Positions 7,542 to 16,570 of a stretch of 64,000 nucleotides of DNA are shown here, one piece after another. The notes below the pieces were generated by a model that was given only the letters and a program-made list of their open reading frames with translations, ran no database searches and was not told where the DNA came from. Both the position numbers and the translations under genes were made by a program. The stretch is taken from positions 124,001 to 188,000 of the forward strand of contig CAVSCI010000021.1 in assembly GCA_963726365.1 (NCBI GenBank). Direction: 5' to 3'. Positions within the stretch are counted from its first letter, which is position 1. Every line of letters begins with the position of its first letter. This DNA is from JAABQG01 sp963726365 (GTDB lineage: Bacteria; Pseudomonadota; Gammaproteobacteria; Burkholderiales; Burkholderiaceae_C).

Positions 7542-8465
7542 ATGAAGGTCCGCTTCACAAAAATGCAGGGTGCTGGCAACGATTTCGTCGTGCTTGACGA
7601 GACCTGTGGCCGCCTGAACCTTTCGACGGCGCAATACCGTTTTCTGGCCGACCGGCACTTCGGCGTGGGTGCCGACCAGATCCTGACGGTGCGACCTGCG
7701 CCAGATGGGCTGGCCGGGCAGGGGCTGGACTTCGAATACGTGATTCACAACGCCGACGGCGGCGAGGTTGAGCACTGCGGTAATGGCGCACGTTGCTTCG
7801 TGCGTTACGTGCGCGAAAAGGGCCTGACCGCCAAGGACAGCGTCAAGGTCAAGGTGGTGGGCGGCGTGCTCGAATTACGTCAGAACCCCGACGGCCGCGT
7901 CACGGTCGACATGGGCCCACCGGTGTTCGACCTGCCCCGCATTCCCTTCGATCCGGCCGGCCTGAATGCCCAGGCGCGCGGCGGCTGGCAGGTCTGGCCG
8001 CTGGAATTCGAAGAAAATCAGGCTCATCCCGGCGCCGAACGGCCGAAGTTCGCTTCTGTATCTGTAGCGGTCCTGTCCATGGGCAACCCGCATGCGGTGC
8101 AGGTTGTAGACGATGTGGACACAGCCCCTGTGCGGACTCAGGGCGCGCGCATCGAGCGCCATCCGGCTTTCCCGCGGCGGGTGAACGCCGGCTTCATGCA
8201 GGTCATGAGCCGTTCGCGCATCCGGCTGCGGGTCTTCGAGCGCGGCGCTGGCGAGACGCTGGCGTGTGGCACCGGCGCCTGCGCGGCAGTGGTTGCAGGC
8301 ATTCGTCTGGGGCTGCTTGATCGGCGCGTGGATGTGGACACCCGCGGCGGGCAGTTGACCATTGAATGGGCCGGTGCGACCGGTGACAACGCCGCGCCAG
8401 TGCTCATGACCGGCCCGGCTGCGACGGTTTTTGAAGGCGAAATTGAACTCCCGGAACTTAAATGA
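7542..8465 (+). CDS. dapF: Diaminopimelate epimerase
   Basis: A 307-residue enzyme that interconverts LL- and meso-diaminopimelate in lysine and murein synthesis. The two catalytic cysteines are seen: Cys79 in EHCGNGARCF and Cys242 in LACGTGACAAV. The N-terminal MKVRFTKMQGAGNDFVV is typical. A purine-rich stretch (GAGGATAAGGGGA) precedes the ATG. The stop overlaps the start of the DUF484 gene (ATGA), and xerC follows; dapF-DUF484-xerC is a common proteobacterial order. Its product feeds murE and mpl elsewhere in the window. Confidence 0.96.
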   Translation: MKVRFTKMQGAGNDFVVLDETCGRLNLSTAQYRFLADRHFGVGADQILTVRPAPDGLAGQGLDFEYVIHNADGGEVEHCGNGARCFVRYVREKGLTAKDSVKVKVVGGVLELRQNPDGRVTVDMGPPVFDLPRIPFDPAGLNAQARGGWQVWPLEFEENQAHPGAERPKFASVSVAVLSMGNPHAVQVVDDVDTAPVRTQGARIERHPAFPRRVNAGFMQVMSRSRIRLRVFERGAGETLACGTGACAAVVAGIRLGLLDRRVDVDTRGGQLTIEWAGATGDNAAPVLMTGPAATVFEGEIELPELK

Positions 8466-9151
8466 ACACACCGATGAACACTCCTGCCATGAATCCCATC
8501 ACTGAAGACGACATTGCCGATTTTTTGCTGAACACACCAGATTTCTTTGGGCGCCATGCAGAACTGCTCTCCGCGGTTTTGCTGACCAGTCCGCATGGCA
8601 ACCGTGCCGTGAGCCTGCAGGAGCGCCAGGCGGAAATGCTGCGCGAGAAAATCAAGACGCTTGAACACCGAGTGATGGACATGATCCGGCACGGCAATGA
8701 GAACATGATCATTGCCGACCGCCTGCAACGCTGGGCGCGCAGCCTGTTCCTGGCAACCGCCCCCCAGGACCTCCCCGCCATCATGGTCGAGGGTCTGCAG
8801 ACCGAGTTCATGGTTCCGCAGGTCGCAATCAAGGTGTGGGGTGTAGCAGATGCGTTCTGCGGTGAGCCGTTCGCGCTGGGCGTGAGCAGCGACGTCAAGA
8901 GCTTGGCTTCGTCGTTGATGGCGCCGTACTGTGGTGCGAATGCGGGATTCGAGGCCGTGGGTTGGCTGGCGGACCCGGCCGCGGTTGCTTCCGTGGCGCT
9001 GATTGCGTTACGCCTGGACTCGGCACCCCAGGCTTTCGGGATGATGGTGCTGGCGTCGCCTGATTCGCAGCGCTTTCATGCGGGAATGGGGACGGATTTT
9101 CTTGAGCGCATGGCTGAACTGGGCAGCGCCGCGTTGTCCCGACTGCGCTAG
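8462..9151 (+). CDS. DUF484 family protein
   Basis: A 229-residue cytoplasmic protein. The N-terminus (DDIADFLLNTPDFFGRHAELL) and SLQERQAEMLREKIKTLEHRVMDMI, a likely coiled coil at about 45-75, match the DUF484 family, which has a GAF-like fold and no established function. It sits between dapF and xerC, overlapping the former by four bases, as in many gammaproteobacteria and betaproteobacteria. Confidence 0.88.
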   Translation: MNTPMNTPAMNPITEDDIADFLLNTPDFFGRHAELLSAVLLTSPHGNRAVSLQERQAEMLREKIKTLEHRVMDMIRHGNENMIIADRLQRWARSLFLATAPQDLPAIMVEGLQTEFMVPQVAIKVWGVADAFCGEPFALGVSSDVKSLASSLMAPYCGANAGFEAVGWLADPAAVASVALIALRLDSAPQAFGMMVLASPDSQRFHAGMGTDFLERMAELGSAALSRLR

Positions 9152-9187
9152 AAAAACAGGGTACCGAATCGCCGCCGCCTGAACCGC

Positions 9188-10219
9188 ATGAAGCCAGTTG
9201 CAATCAGGGCTGACGGCGACGGGATCTTTCCCCCGGTGTCGCCGCTGGTCGGGCGTTATCTCGAGCATGTCCGCGTGGAAAAACGGCTTGCCCGGCGAAC
9301 CGTCGAGCTGTACCAGCTGGATCTCGTCAAGCTCGCGACCCAGGCGGCGCAGGCCAAGGTTGGGCTGACGGATGTTCAGAACCACCACATCCGCCGCTGG
9401 GTGGCGCAGATGCACAGTGGCGGGCGCAGCGGGCGCGGCATCGCGTTGATCCTGTCGGGCTGGCGCGGTTTCTACAACTGGCTGGGGCGCGAGGGACTGG
9501 TTTCCAGCAATCCCGTTCAGGACGTTCGTGCGCCACGCGCGGCGCGACTCCTGCCCAAGGCGCTGGGCGTGGACGATGCCGTGCAACTGGCCAGCCACCA
9601 TCAGGAAGACGCGGATCCGTGGCTGGAAGCGCGGGACGCGGCCATGGTCGAGTTGCTGTACGGTTGCGGGCTGCGCGTGGGTGAGCTTGTGGGGCTGGAT
9701 GTGACGGCCAGCGCTGCCGGCGAGAAGAGCGGCCGAGGCTGGATCGACCTTCAGGCTGCGGAAGTCCATGTACAGGGCAAGGGGGGCAAGCGGCGCACCG
9801 TGCCGGTGGGGCGTGCGGCGCTGGCGGCACTGGAGCGCTGGCTGACCCTGCGTGGCCAGTCCGGGGCGGGCGGAGCGCAAGGTAGGGACGCGCCCGGAGC
9901 CAGCACTGGGCAACAGGCAGCGCTTTTTCAGGGCCGCCGGGGGACACGGCTCAGCGCGCAGTCGATCTGGCAGCGCCTGAAGCGCCGCAGCCAGCTGGCC
10001 GGGCTTGCCACACCGGTGCACCCGCACATGCTTCGCCACTCGTTTGCCAGCCACCTGCTGCAGTCCAGCAGCGACCTCCGTGCGGTCCAGGAACTCCTGG
10101 GACACGCCAGCATCACCAGCACGCAGGTCTATACGCGGCTGGATTTCCAGCATCTGGCCCGTGCCTATGACGCGGCACACCCGCGGGCCAGGACCCGGGG
10201 CGGCGGTTCGGGTTCCTGA
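9188..10219 (+). CDS. xerC: Tyrosine recombinase XerC
   Basis: A 343-residue site-specific recombinase that resolves chromosome dimers at dif together with XerD. An N-terminal SAM-like domain (YLEHVRVEKRLARRTVELYQLDL) precedes the catalytic domain with Arg in YGCGLRVGEL, HMLRHSFASHLL (HxLR), LGHASITSTQ and the nucleophile Tyr in VYTRLDF. It is about 40 residues longer than E. coli XerC; a Gly/Ala-rich insert near residues 220-245 between LTLRGQ and LFQGRRG explains most of this. It follows the DUF484 gene by 36 bases. Confidence 0.93.
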   Translation: MKPVAIRADGDGIFPPVSPLVGRYLEHVRVEKRLARRTVELYQLDLVKLATQAAQAKVGLTDVQNHHIRRWVAQMHSGGRSGRGIALILSGWRGFYNWLGREGLVSSNPVQDVRAPRAARLLPKALGVDDAVQLASHHQEDADPWLEARDAAMVELLYGCGLRVGELVGLDVTASAAGEKSGRGWIDLQAAEVHVQGKGGKRRTVPVGRAALAALERWLTLRGQSGAGGAQGRDAPGASTGQQAALFQGRRGTRLSAQSIWQRLKRRSQLAGLATPVHPHMLRHSFASHLLQSSSDLRAVQELLGHASITSTQVYTRLDFQHLARAYDAAHPRARTRGGGSGS

Positions 10220-10276
10220 GGCGTCCGGCATCGACTCAATTCAGTAGCGTGGCTGGAAGCGCCGACAATAGTCCGC

Positions 10277-11515
10277 ATGAAAACGATTCGACTTCGGGAG
10301 GGCAAGGAGCGCTCCCTGCTGCGCCGCCATCCCTGGATTTTTGACTCGGCCATCGCGCGCGGAGGTGCCGATGCGGGCGAGACCGTGAAAGTGGAGTCCA
10401 GCGGCGGACAATTCCTGGCCTGGGCGTCCTTCAGCCCGAGTTCGAAAATCCGCGCGCGGGCCTGGAGTTTCGACGAGTCGCAGCGCATAGACGCAGCATT
10501 CTTGAACGCCCTGATCGAGCGCGCCATCCGGACCCGGACCTGCTTTGACATCCGCAGCGATGGCCTGCGGCTGATCCACGGAGAGTCCGACGGCCTGCCC
10601 GGGCTGATCGTGGACCGGTATGCGAACACGCTGGTGGCGCAGTTCCTGGCGGCCGGGGTGGAACGCTGGAAGGACGTGATTGCCGACGCCTTGCTCCGGG
10701 CGACTGGACTTACGCTGTTGTACGAGCGGTCGGACGCCCAGGTCCGGGCGCTCGAAGGCCTGCCCGAAGCCACCGGCTGGTTGCGCGGCATGCCAACGGG
10801 CGGGGCACCTGCGCCACCGACCGAGATCACCATCCGCGAGCACGACTGGCGCCTGACGCTGGACATCGCCACCGGCCACAAGACCGGCTTTTACCTCGAC
10901 CAGCGCGACAGCCGCCAGCGGTTTGCCGAGCACGCGCGCCACCGCAGGTTCCCGCGGGTGCTCAACTGTTACTGCTACACCGGCGGCTTCACCGTGGCGG
11001 CGCTGGCCGGAGGGGCCGGGCATGTGACCTCCATCGACTCGTCCGGTCCTGCGCTGGAGCGGGCGCGCGCCAACGTGGCGCTCAACGGTTTCGACGCGTC
11101 GCGCACCACCTTTATGGACGCGGACGTGAACGCCTCGATGCGCGCCTTCATCGAAGCCGGGCAGACCTTTGATGCCATCATCCTGGACCCCCCGAAGTTC
11201 GCGCCCACGGCGGCCCACGCCGACCGCGCCGCGCGCGCCTACAAGGACATCAACCGGCTGGCCTTCAAGCTGCTGGTGCCCGGCGGCGAGCTGTTTACCT
11301 ACTCGTGCTCGGGCGGCATCAGTGCCGACCTGTTTCACAAGATCGTGGCCTCGGCCGGCATTGACGCGGGCGTGGAGGGCTGCATCAGCGAGCGGCTGCA
11401 GGGCGCGCCCGATCACCCTATGACCATCCATTTCCCGGAAGGGCGAGTACCTCAAGGGGCTGGTGGTGGTCAAAAAGCCGGATTGAACCGTTTTAATGAA
11501 TTAAATTGGCATTAA
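10277..11515 (+). CDS. RlmI-type 23S rRNA methyltransferase, C-terminal frameshift
   Basis: A class I SAM-dependent methyltransferase of the RlmI (m5C) family. A PUA-like N-terminus (RRHPWIFDSAI) is followed by a SAM-binding region with LNCYCYTGGFTVAAL and the catalytic-loop motif ILDPPKF. After DHPMTIHFPEG the expected ending EYLKGLVVVKKPD is found one frame over, stopping at 11486. An extra G at about 11441-11443 sends the current frame to 11515 with an unrelated 22-residue tail. All catalytic motifs lie before the shift, so function may survive even if the change is real. Confidence 0.85.
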   Translation: MKTIRLREGKERSLLRRHPWIFDSAIARGGADAGETVKVESSGGQFLAWASFSPSSKIRARAWSFDESQRIDAAFLNALIERAIRTRTCFDIRSDGLRLIHGESDGLPGLIVDRYANTLVAQFLAAGVERWKDVIADALLRATGLTLLYERSDAQVRALEGLPEATGWLRGMPTGGAPAPPTEITIREHDWRLTLDIATGHKTGFYLDQRDSRQRFAEHARHRRFPRVLNCYCYTGGFTVAALAGGAGHVTSIDSSGPALERARANVALNGFDASRTTFMDADVNASMRAFIEAGQTFDAIILDPPKFAPTAAHADRAARAYKDINRLAFKLLVPGGELFTYSCSGGISADLFHKIVASAGIDAGVEGCISERLQGAPDHPMTIHFPEGRVPQGAGGGQKAGLNRFNELNWH

Positions 11516-11671
11516 ACCAGCGTAGAATGGTCACTGTCAGCTACAAAATATATAGTGACAGGGTTGATTGACAGGCGCTGTAAAGTGGCAGATAGCGGCG
11601 GCAGACACGCGCCAAGGCCGCTACACTCCCCCATCTTCGCGGCCGACCGGCCGCAATCGCAGGTTTCATCC

Positions 11672-12733
11672 ATGAGTCTCATTCCCGCCACCATCCTCAC
11701 CGGCTTCCTGGGTTCCGGCAAGACAACATTGCTCAAGCGCGTGCTGACCGAGGCGCATGGCCAGAAAATCGCCGTGATCGAGAACGAGTTTGGCGAGGAA
11801 AACATCGACAACGACATCCTCGTCGCCGACACGAACGAGCAGATCATCCAGATGAGCAATGGCTGCATCTGCTGCACGATCCGCGAGGATCTGCGCGCCA
11901 CCTTGCAGGATCTGGCCCAGAAAAAGCGCAAGGGTGAGCTGGACTTTGACCGCGTTGTGATCGAGACGACCGGCCTGGCCGACCCCGGCCCGGTCGCTCA
12001 GACCTTCTTCATGGACGACGAGATTGCCGAGAGCTTCCTGCTTGACTCCATCCTGACACTGGTGGACGCCAAGCACGCAGCGCAGCAGTTGAACGACCGC
12101 CAGGAAGCGCGACGCCAGGTGGGCTTCGCCGACCAGATTTTCATCAGCAAGGCCGATCTGGTTTCGAAAGACGAGCTGGATGCGCTGATGCACCGCCTGC
12201 GGCACATGAATCCGCGCGCACCGCAGAAAGTGGTGCACTTCGGCGAGGTGGCCTTGTCAGAGGTGTTCGACCTGCGCGGCTTCAACCTGAACGCCAAGCT
12301 CGACATCGACCCGGACTTCCTGAAGGACGAGGAGCACGATCACAGTCATCACGACCCTGCGCACGATGAGCACTGTGATCATCCGTCTCACGCCCATGAC
12401 CCGGCATCGAGTGCTGGCCACCATCACCACCACGATGATGATGTGAAGAGCTTTGTGTTCCGCAGCGATCGGGCCTTTGATCCGGCAAAGCTTGAGGATT
12501 TCCTCGGCGCGATCGTGAATATTTATGGGCCGCGCATGCTGCGCTACAAAGGCGTCCTGAACATGAACGGTACCGACCGGAAAGTGATCTTCCAGGGGGT
12601 GCACCAGCTCATGGGCAGTGATCTGGGCCCGAAATGGGCTGACGGCGAGGCAAAAACCAGCAAGATGGTGTTCATCGGCATTGATCTGCCCAAGGACATC
12701 CTTTTGCAGGGACTCGAGCAGAGTCTGGTTTGA
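11672..12733 (+). CDS. CobW/COG0523 metal-chaperone GTPase, His-rich
   Basis: A 353-residue G3E-family P-loop GTPase. The N-terminal GFLGSGKTTLL is the Walker A motif, and NGCICCTIREDL carries the CxCC metal-binding motif. ISKADLV resembles the NKxD base-recognition motif. A linker near residues 215-255 is extremely rich in His and Asp (DHSHHD, GHHHHHDDD). The C-terminal CobW domain ends the protein. Such proteins pass zinc or cobalt to client enzymes, but the metal is not certain. The start at 11672 begins at the P-loop strand. The upstream gap (11516-11671) holds a TCACTGTCA...GTGACAG dyad. A one-cysteine DksA follows. Confidence 0.88.
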   Translation: MSLIPATILTGFLGSGKTTLLKRVLTEAHGQKIAVIENEFGEENIDNDILVADTNEQIIQMSNGCICCTIREDLRATLQDLAQKKRKGELDFDRVVIETTGLADPGPVAQTFFMDDEIAESFLLDSILTLVDAKHAAQQLNDRQEARRQVGFADQIFISKADLVSKDELDALMHRLRHMNPRAPQKVVHFGEVALSEVFDLRGFNLNAKLDIDPDFLKDEEHDHSHHDPAHDEHCDHPSHAHDPASSAGHHHHHDDDVKSFVFRSDRAFDPAKLEDFLGAIVNIYGPRMLRYKGVLNMNGTDRKVIFQGVHQLMGSDLGPKWADGEAKTSKMVFIGIDLPKDILLQGLEQSLV

Positions 12734-12984
12734 GGCTGATCACCTGATTTGAAGCGGAAGGCTCCATGTTTGTCTCGATTCTGCAACTGATGGGAATGGC
12801 TTTCGGCAAGCCGATACAATCGCGCCCCGGACCAGACTCACCGTCTGACCCGGACGACAAGCCCTCGAAGGTCCATAACAAGCGTATAAACCGCCAGATA
12901 GAAATCCGGGTTTTGACGGATCAGAGTCAGGCTGCTGGTACGTTTTCAAACAAAGCGTCTACCAGCTCATCGAGGAGACAAGAA

Positions 12985-14127
12985 GTGAAAGTCCAGATCG
13001 CCAAGCCCAAGGCACATGCCAAAGTGCCGGCCAAGCCGAAAGCCAAAGCCAAGGCGCCCATTGAATCTTCGCGCAAGGCGGCGAAGCCGCTGCTGAAAGC
13101 CGCGTCGAAAGCGGCCACCGTAAAACCGGCCCCGGTCGCAAAAAAAGCGACCAAGCCGGTGATTGTGAAGCCCGTGGCCAAGGTTGCCGCGGCAAAGGCT
13201 GCGCGTGGGAAGGATTCGGGAAAACCGACGCTCAAGGTTGCCAAACCGGCAGCCAAGGCAGTCAAGCCGGTCGCCAAGAACGTTGCCAAAATTGTCAAGC
13301 CTGTGACCAAGGTCGCCAAGCCAGCGCCGAAAAGTGTGAAAATCGCTTCGGCTGGCAAGGCCGTGGTGACCAAGAAACCTTCGAAGGTGACTGCAGCCCC
13401 AGCGGCCGTGACGCCAGTGAAAGCCGTCAGAACTGCCGTCAAGCCACTGCCCCCCATCCCTGAGCCCAAAGTGACGGCGTCCGTCCCTGCGCCGATTGTG
13501 ACGAAACTGGCCGTGCCGGCTTCGCCGCCAGCCAAGGCGGGCCGACCTTCCAGGCTGTCCCAGATTACCGTGCCTTCGATGGCTCAATCGGTGGCATCGA
13601 CCGCCGCCAAAGCCAGCTATACCAACACAATGTCCAGTCCTGTCCTGATTCCTCCCGCCTATGTGCCGGTCAAGAAAGACCCCAAGCTTGCAAACAACTG
13701 GAAAAACAAGTCGGCGGACCAACTGAGCGACGCCGAAGTCCTTGCCATGCCTGATGAGGAGTACATGAATGACAAGCAGTTGGCATTTTTCCGCCTGAAG
13801 CTGGCGCAACTCAAGAGGGATATCCTCAGCAACGCGGGCGAAACCACCGAACATCTCCGCGCCGATACCGTCGTGGTTCCCGACCCTGCCGATCGTGCGA
13901 CCATAGAAGAGGAGCACGCCCTTGAATTGCGCACCCGGGATCGGGAGCGAAAGCTTCTGAAGAAGATCGAGCAGTCGATCATTCGCATTGATGCAGGTGA
14001 CTACGGCTATTGCGATGAAACCGGCGAAGCCATCGGCGTGGGGCGCCTGCTGGCGCGGCCAACCGCGACGCTTTCACTGGAAGCGCAGCAACGCCGCGAG
14101 CTCAAGCAGAAGATGTTTGGGGACTGA
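12985..14127 (+). CDS. dksA: DksA-family protein with Lys/Ala/Pro-rich N-terminus
   Basis: A 380-residue protein. Residues 1 to about 215 are low-complexity Lys/Ala/Pro/Val (AKPKAKAKAP, KPVAKVAAAKAA), like a histone H1 tail. The last 130 residues are DksA: DEEYMNDKQLAFFRLKLAQLKRDIL, a coiled coil with DPADRATIEEE at the tip, and DYGYCDETGEAIGVGRLLARPTATLSLEAQ. DksA binds the RNA polymerase secondary channel for the stringent response. Of the four zinc-finger cysteines only the first remains, so zinc is probably not needed. The GTG start at 12985 has GAGGAG just upstream; an in-frame ATG at 12766 would add 73 unlikely residues. The 251-base gap upstream shows only a TACAAT hexamer at 12815. 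Confidence 0.82.
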   Translation: MKVQIAKPKAHAKVPAKPKAKAKAPIESSRKAAKPLLKAASKAATVKPAPVAKKATKPVIVKPVAKVAAAKAARGKDSGKPTLKVAKPAAKAVKPVAKNVAKIVKPVTKVAKPAPKSVKIASAGKAVVTKKPSKVTAAPAAVTPVKAVRTAVKPLPPIPEPKVTASVPAPIVTKLAVPASPPAKAGRPSRLSQITVPSMAQSVASTAAKASYTNTMSSPVLIPPAYVPVKKDPKLANNWKNKSADQLSDAEVLAMPDEEYMNDKQLAFFRLKLAQLKRDILSNAGETTEHLRADTVVVPDPADRATIEEEHALELRTRDRERKLLKKIEQSIIRIDAGDYGYCDETGEAIGVGRLLARPTATLSLEAQQRRELKQKMFGD

Positions 14128-14171
14128 GGGCTTCGCCTCGAACCCTCTGTACCGCCTGAGAAATTTACGCC

Positions 14172-15941
14172 ATGGCCAACGACGATAACGGTGGATTGCT
14201 CTCCAAAGTCGTCAAGTTCGTCCGCAATCCCGCGACGAACTGGGCAGATCTCGACCTGGCTGAGTCGCAACACGAAAGCGGCAACAGCAAGCAGATGCTC
14301 AAGGAACTTATCGAGCGCAAGAAGCGCAACGATTTTGTTCGCAAGCGGGAGTTCGAAATGCTGCGCAAGTTGCGTCGGCGCGAACTGACCGGGACCCAGT
14401 CTTCGACGCCAAGGCCGTCCTTTTTTCAAAGCAGCATGCCCTCCAAGCCGGATGAGCGCGCCCAGACACTGAAAAAGATCGACGAGATCGAAGCGCAGAT
14501 GTCGATGCAATGGTGGAAGACCAAACATCGGGACTCATCCGCGAACAGCAGCGGTTTTCCTCCATCGGTTCCTGCACAAGGCGCGGCTGCGACTCAAGTG
14601 GATCCCGAAATACCGCAAATGAGTCCGGTGGCCGCATCCGGGGCTCCCGGTCCGGAAAGTGCTTCAGGTGCATTTGCACCGGCGGTGGCCGATGGCCAGG
14701 GCGTGGACACCGCGAGGGATCAGGATGCTGGGGCCCCCACGCCGTCGAAACTCGGCGGCGCGCGCGCGGCGGGACCACGATTTGAGTATTCGGGAGGAAT
14801 TTTCCCGGCGTCCGGTGCTTCGGCGGTCGTGGTGAGAAGTGTTGCGCAAGATCCGGAACTGGAGGGGGCCGCGATCCGGTTTGCAAATGGAGATGATCAG
14901 GGCGCTGAAGCCGGCCTCCTCGATGCGCTGGGCAACAGTGCCGACCCGGCCAGTTCCCTCGAAACCTGGCTGACCCTGTTCGATCTGTACCGGGCAACCG
15001 GGCAGCAGGACCGGTTTGACGTAGCAGCGATTGATTTTGCCAACCAGTTCCAGCGATCTGCGCCTCAATGGTTCTCCATGCCGGAGATGGTGAGCCGCCT
15101 GGCCGGCGTGCAACCCCCATCGGCTACAGCGCAAACAGCGCATTGGTCTTGTCCACCGGTGTTCGGGATCAAATCGGCTGGCGTTCTGCGCGATGTCATC
15201 GCCCGGACGCCTCCGCCCTGGCGGTTGGACTGGACGCGACTCTCGGTGATTGAACCGGAAGCCCTGCCTGTGCTTGGCCGTCTTTTTTCCGACTGGGCGG
15301 AGCGCCCTGTAGAACTGGGACTGACGGCAATAGATCACCTGGAACAGGTCCTGGCGGCCGGGGCGCCGTCGGGTGACAGGTCGATCTCTGCCGACTGGTG
15401 GCACGCCCGCATGGCCCTTCTGCGCGTGTTGAACAGCATGGATGAATTCGAGATGACGGCCTTGAACTACTGTGTGACCTACGAGGTTTCACCGCCTTCC
15501 TGGGCGACGCCTCGTTGCATGGTCAGGGCGCTGAATTCCCGTGGTGATGACGCCTCTGAACAGACGACGATCATCAGTTCTCTGGTGGATCTGGGGTCGG
15601 GGCGTAGAGATGCTGAAATGACGGATTTTCGGGCCACGACCACGGAATCGGTGTTGCCGCCTCCGCCGACGGTGGAGCTTTCGGGTTCGATCATTGGAGA
15701 TGTTTCAGCAACCATCGAGCGGCTGGAGGCCCGGTTCGCAGGGGCTGACTTCCTGTCCATTTCCTGCACGAAACTGGTGCGTGTGGATTTTTCGGCAGCC
15801 GGGACTTTGCTAAATTGGGTTTCATCGCTGCAAAGGCAAGGGCGGCAGGTGCAGTTTACGGGCGTTCATCGACTCATTGCCGGGTTCTTCAATGTCATCG
15901 GCATCAGTGAATCGGCCCGGATTGTCGTCCGATCGGACTGA
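14172..15941 (+). CDS. STAS-domain protein of unknown function
   Basis: A 589-residue protein with no signal peptide or membrane segment. The N-terminus (about 1-120) is highly charged and helical (LLSKVVKFVRNPATNWADLDLAE, ELIERKKRNDFVRKREFEMLRKLRRREL). A Pro/Ala-rich linker leads to a helical middle region at about 230-450 that looks TPR-like (AIRFANGDDQGAEAGLLDAL, WLTLFDLYRATGQQDRF). The C-terminal 90 residues (VELSGSIIGDVSATIERL...GTLLNWVSSLQRQGRQVQFTG) are a STAS-type anti-sigma-factor-antagonist or NTP-binding fold. It lies between dksA and hslV on the same strand, which suggests a stress or regulatory role, but I do not recognise it. Confidence 0.75.
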   Translation: MANDDNGGLLSKVVKFVRNPATNWADLDLAESQHESGNSKQMLKELIERKKRNDFVRKREFEMLRKLRRRELTGTQSSTPRPSFFQSSMPSKPDERAQTLKKIDEIEAQMSMQWWKTKHRDSSANSSGFPPSVPAQGAAATQVDPEIPQMSPVAASGAPGPESASGAFAPAVADGQGVDTARDQDAGAPTPSKLGGARAAGPRFEYSGGIFPASGASAVVVRSVAQDPELEGAAIRFANGDDQGAEAGLLDALGNSADPASSLETWLTLFDLYRATGQQDRFDVAAIDFANQFQRSAPQWFSMPEMVSRLAGVQPPSATAQTAHWSCPPVFGIKSAGVLRDVIARTPPPWRLDWTRLSVIEPEALPVLGRLFSDWAERPVELGLTAIDHLEQVLAAGAPSGDRSISADWWHARMALLRVLNSMDEFEMTALNYCVTYEVSPPSWATPRCMVRALNSRGDDASEQTTIISSLVDLGSGRRDAEMTDFRATTTESVLPPPPTVELSGSIIGDVSATIERLEARFAGADFLSISCTKLVRVDFSAAGTLLNWVSSLQRQGRQVQFTGVHRLIAGFFNVIGISESARIVVRSD

Positions 15942-16008
15942 CGTTGGCAGAGGGTGGGACACAGGTCCGACGCCTTGAAACGGGTCAGGACAACCCAAGC
16001 TCTAGCTT

Positions 16009-16557
16009 ATGGAACACTTTCACGGCACCACCATCATCAGCGTGCGTCGAATGACGCCGCAGGGTATTCAGGTCGCCATTGGCGGCGACGGACAGGTCAC
16101 GCTGGGCGCCATTGTCGTCAAGGGGTCGGCACGCAAGATCCGCAAGTTGCATCATGGCAAGGTGCTGGCGGGTTTTGCCGGTGCAACGGCAGACGCGTTT
16201 ACGCTTTTTGAGCGATTTGAGGCCAAGCTCGACAAGCACCAGGGACATCTGGTGCGTGCTGCCATCGAATTGACCAAGGACTGGCGCACGGACCGCGTGC
16301 TTCGTCGTCTGGAAGCCATGCTGGCCGTGGCCGACCGGGAGGCTTCGCTGATCATCACGGGCAATGGCGACGTGCTGGAGCCCGAGCATGGCATCGTGTC
16401 AATCGGCTCTGGGGGCGCGTATGCTCAGGCTGCGGCAAGAGCTTTGCTGGAACACACCGAAATGCCAGCGCGCGACATCGTGAAGAGGTCGCTCGAGATC
16501 GCCGGGGAACTGTGCATCTATACCAACATGCACCACACCATCGAGACGCTGGACTGA
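16009..16557 (+). CDS. hslV: HslV, ATP-dependent protease proteolytic subunit
   Basis: A 182-residue proteasome-like peptidase that forms double hexameric rings with HslU. The catalytic threonine is at GTTIISVRR, after a six-residue propeptide (MEHFHG) that must be removed; a short propeptide is usual in betaproteobacteria. GGDGQVTLG, AGFAGATADAFTLFERFE and GSGGAYAQAAARAL are family motifs. It is 13 bases before hslU. Confidence 0.96.
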   Translation: MEHFHGTTIISVRRMTPQGIQVAIGGDGQVTLGAIVVKGSARKIRKLHHGKVLAGFAGATADAFTLFERFEAKLDKHQGHLVRAAIELTKDWRTDRVLRRLEAMLAVADREASLIITGNGDVLEPEHGIVSIGSGGAYAQAAARALLEHTEMPARDIVKRSLEIAGELCIYTNMHHTIETLD

Positions 16558-16570
16558 AACCGGCTCCAAC

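Noticed and set aside
12766..12984. Longer DksA start at the ATG at 12766
   Set aside because: The extra 73 residues look like translated intergenic sequence, and GTG 12985 has a far better ribosome-binding site.
16009..16026. HslV with extra residues before the catalytic Thr
   Set aside because: A short propeptide before GTTI is common in betaproteobacterial HslV, so it is not novel.
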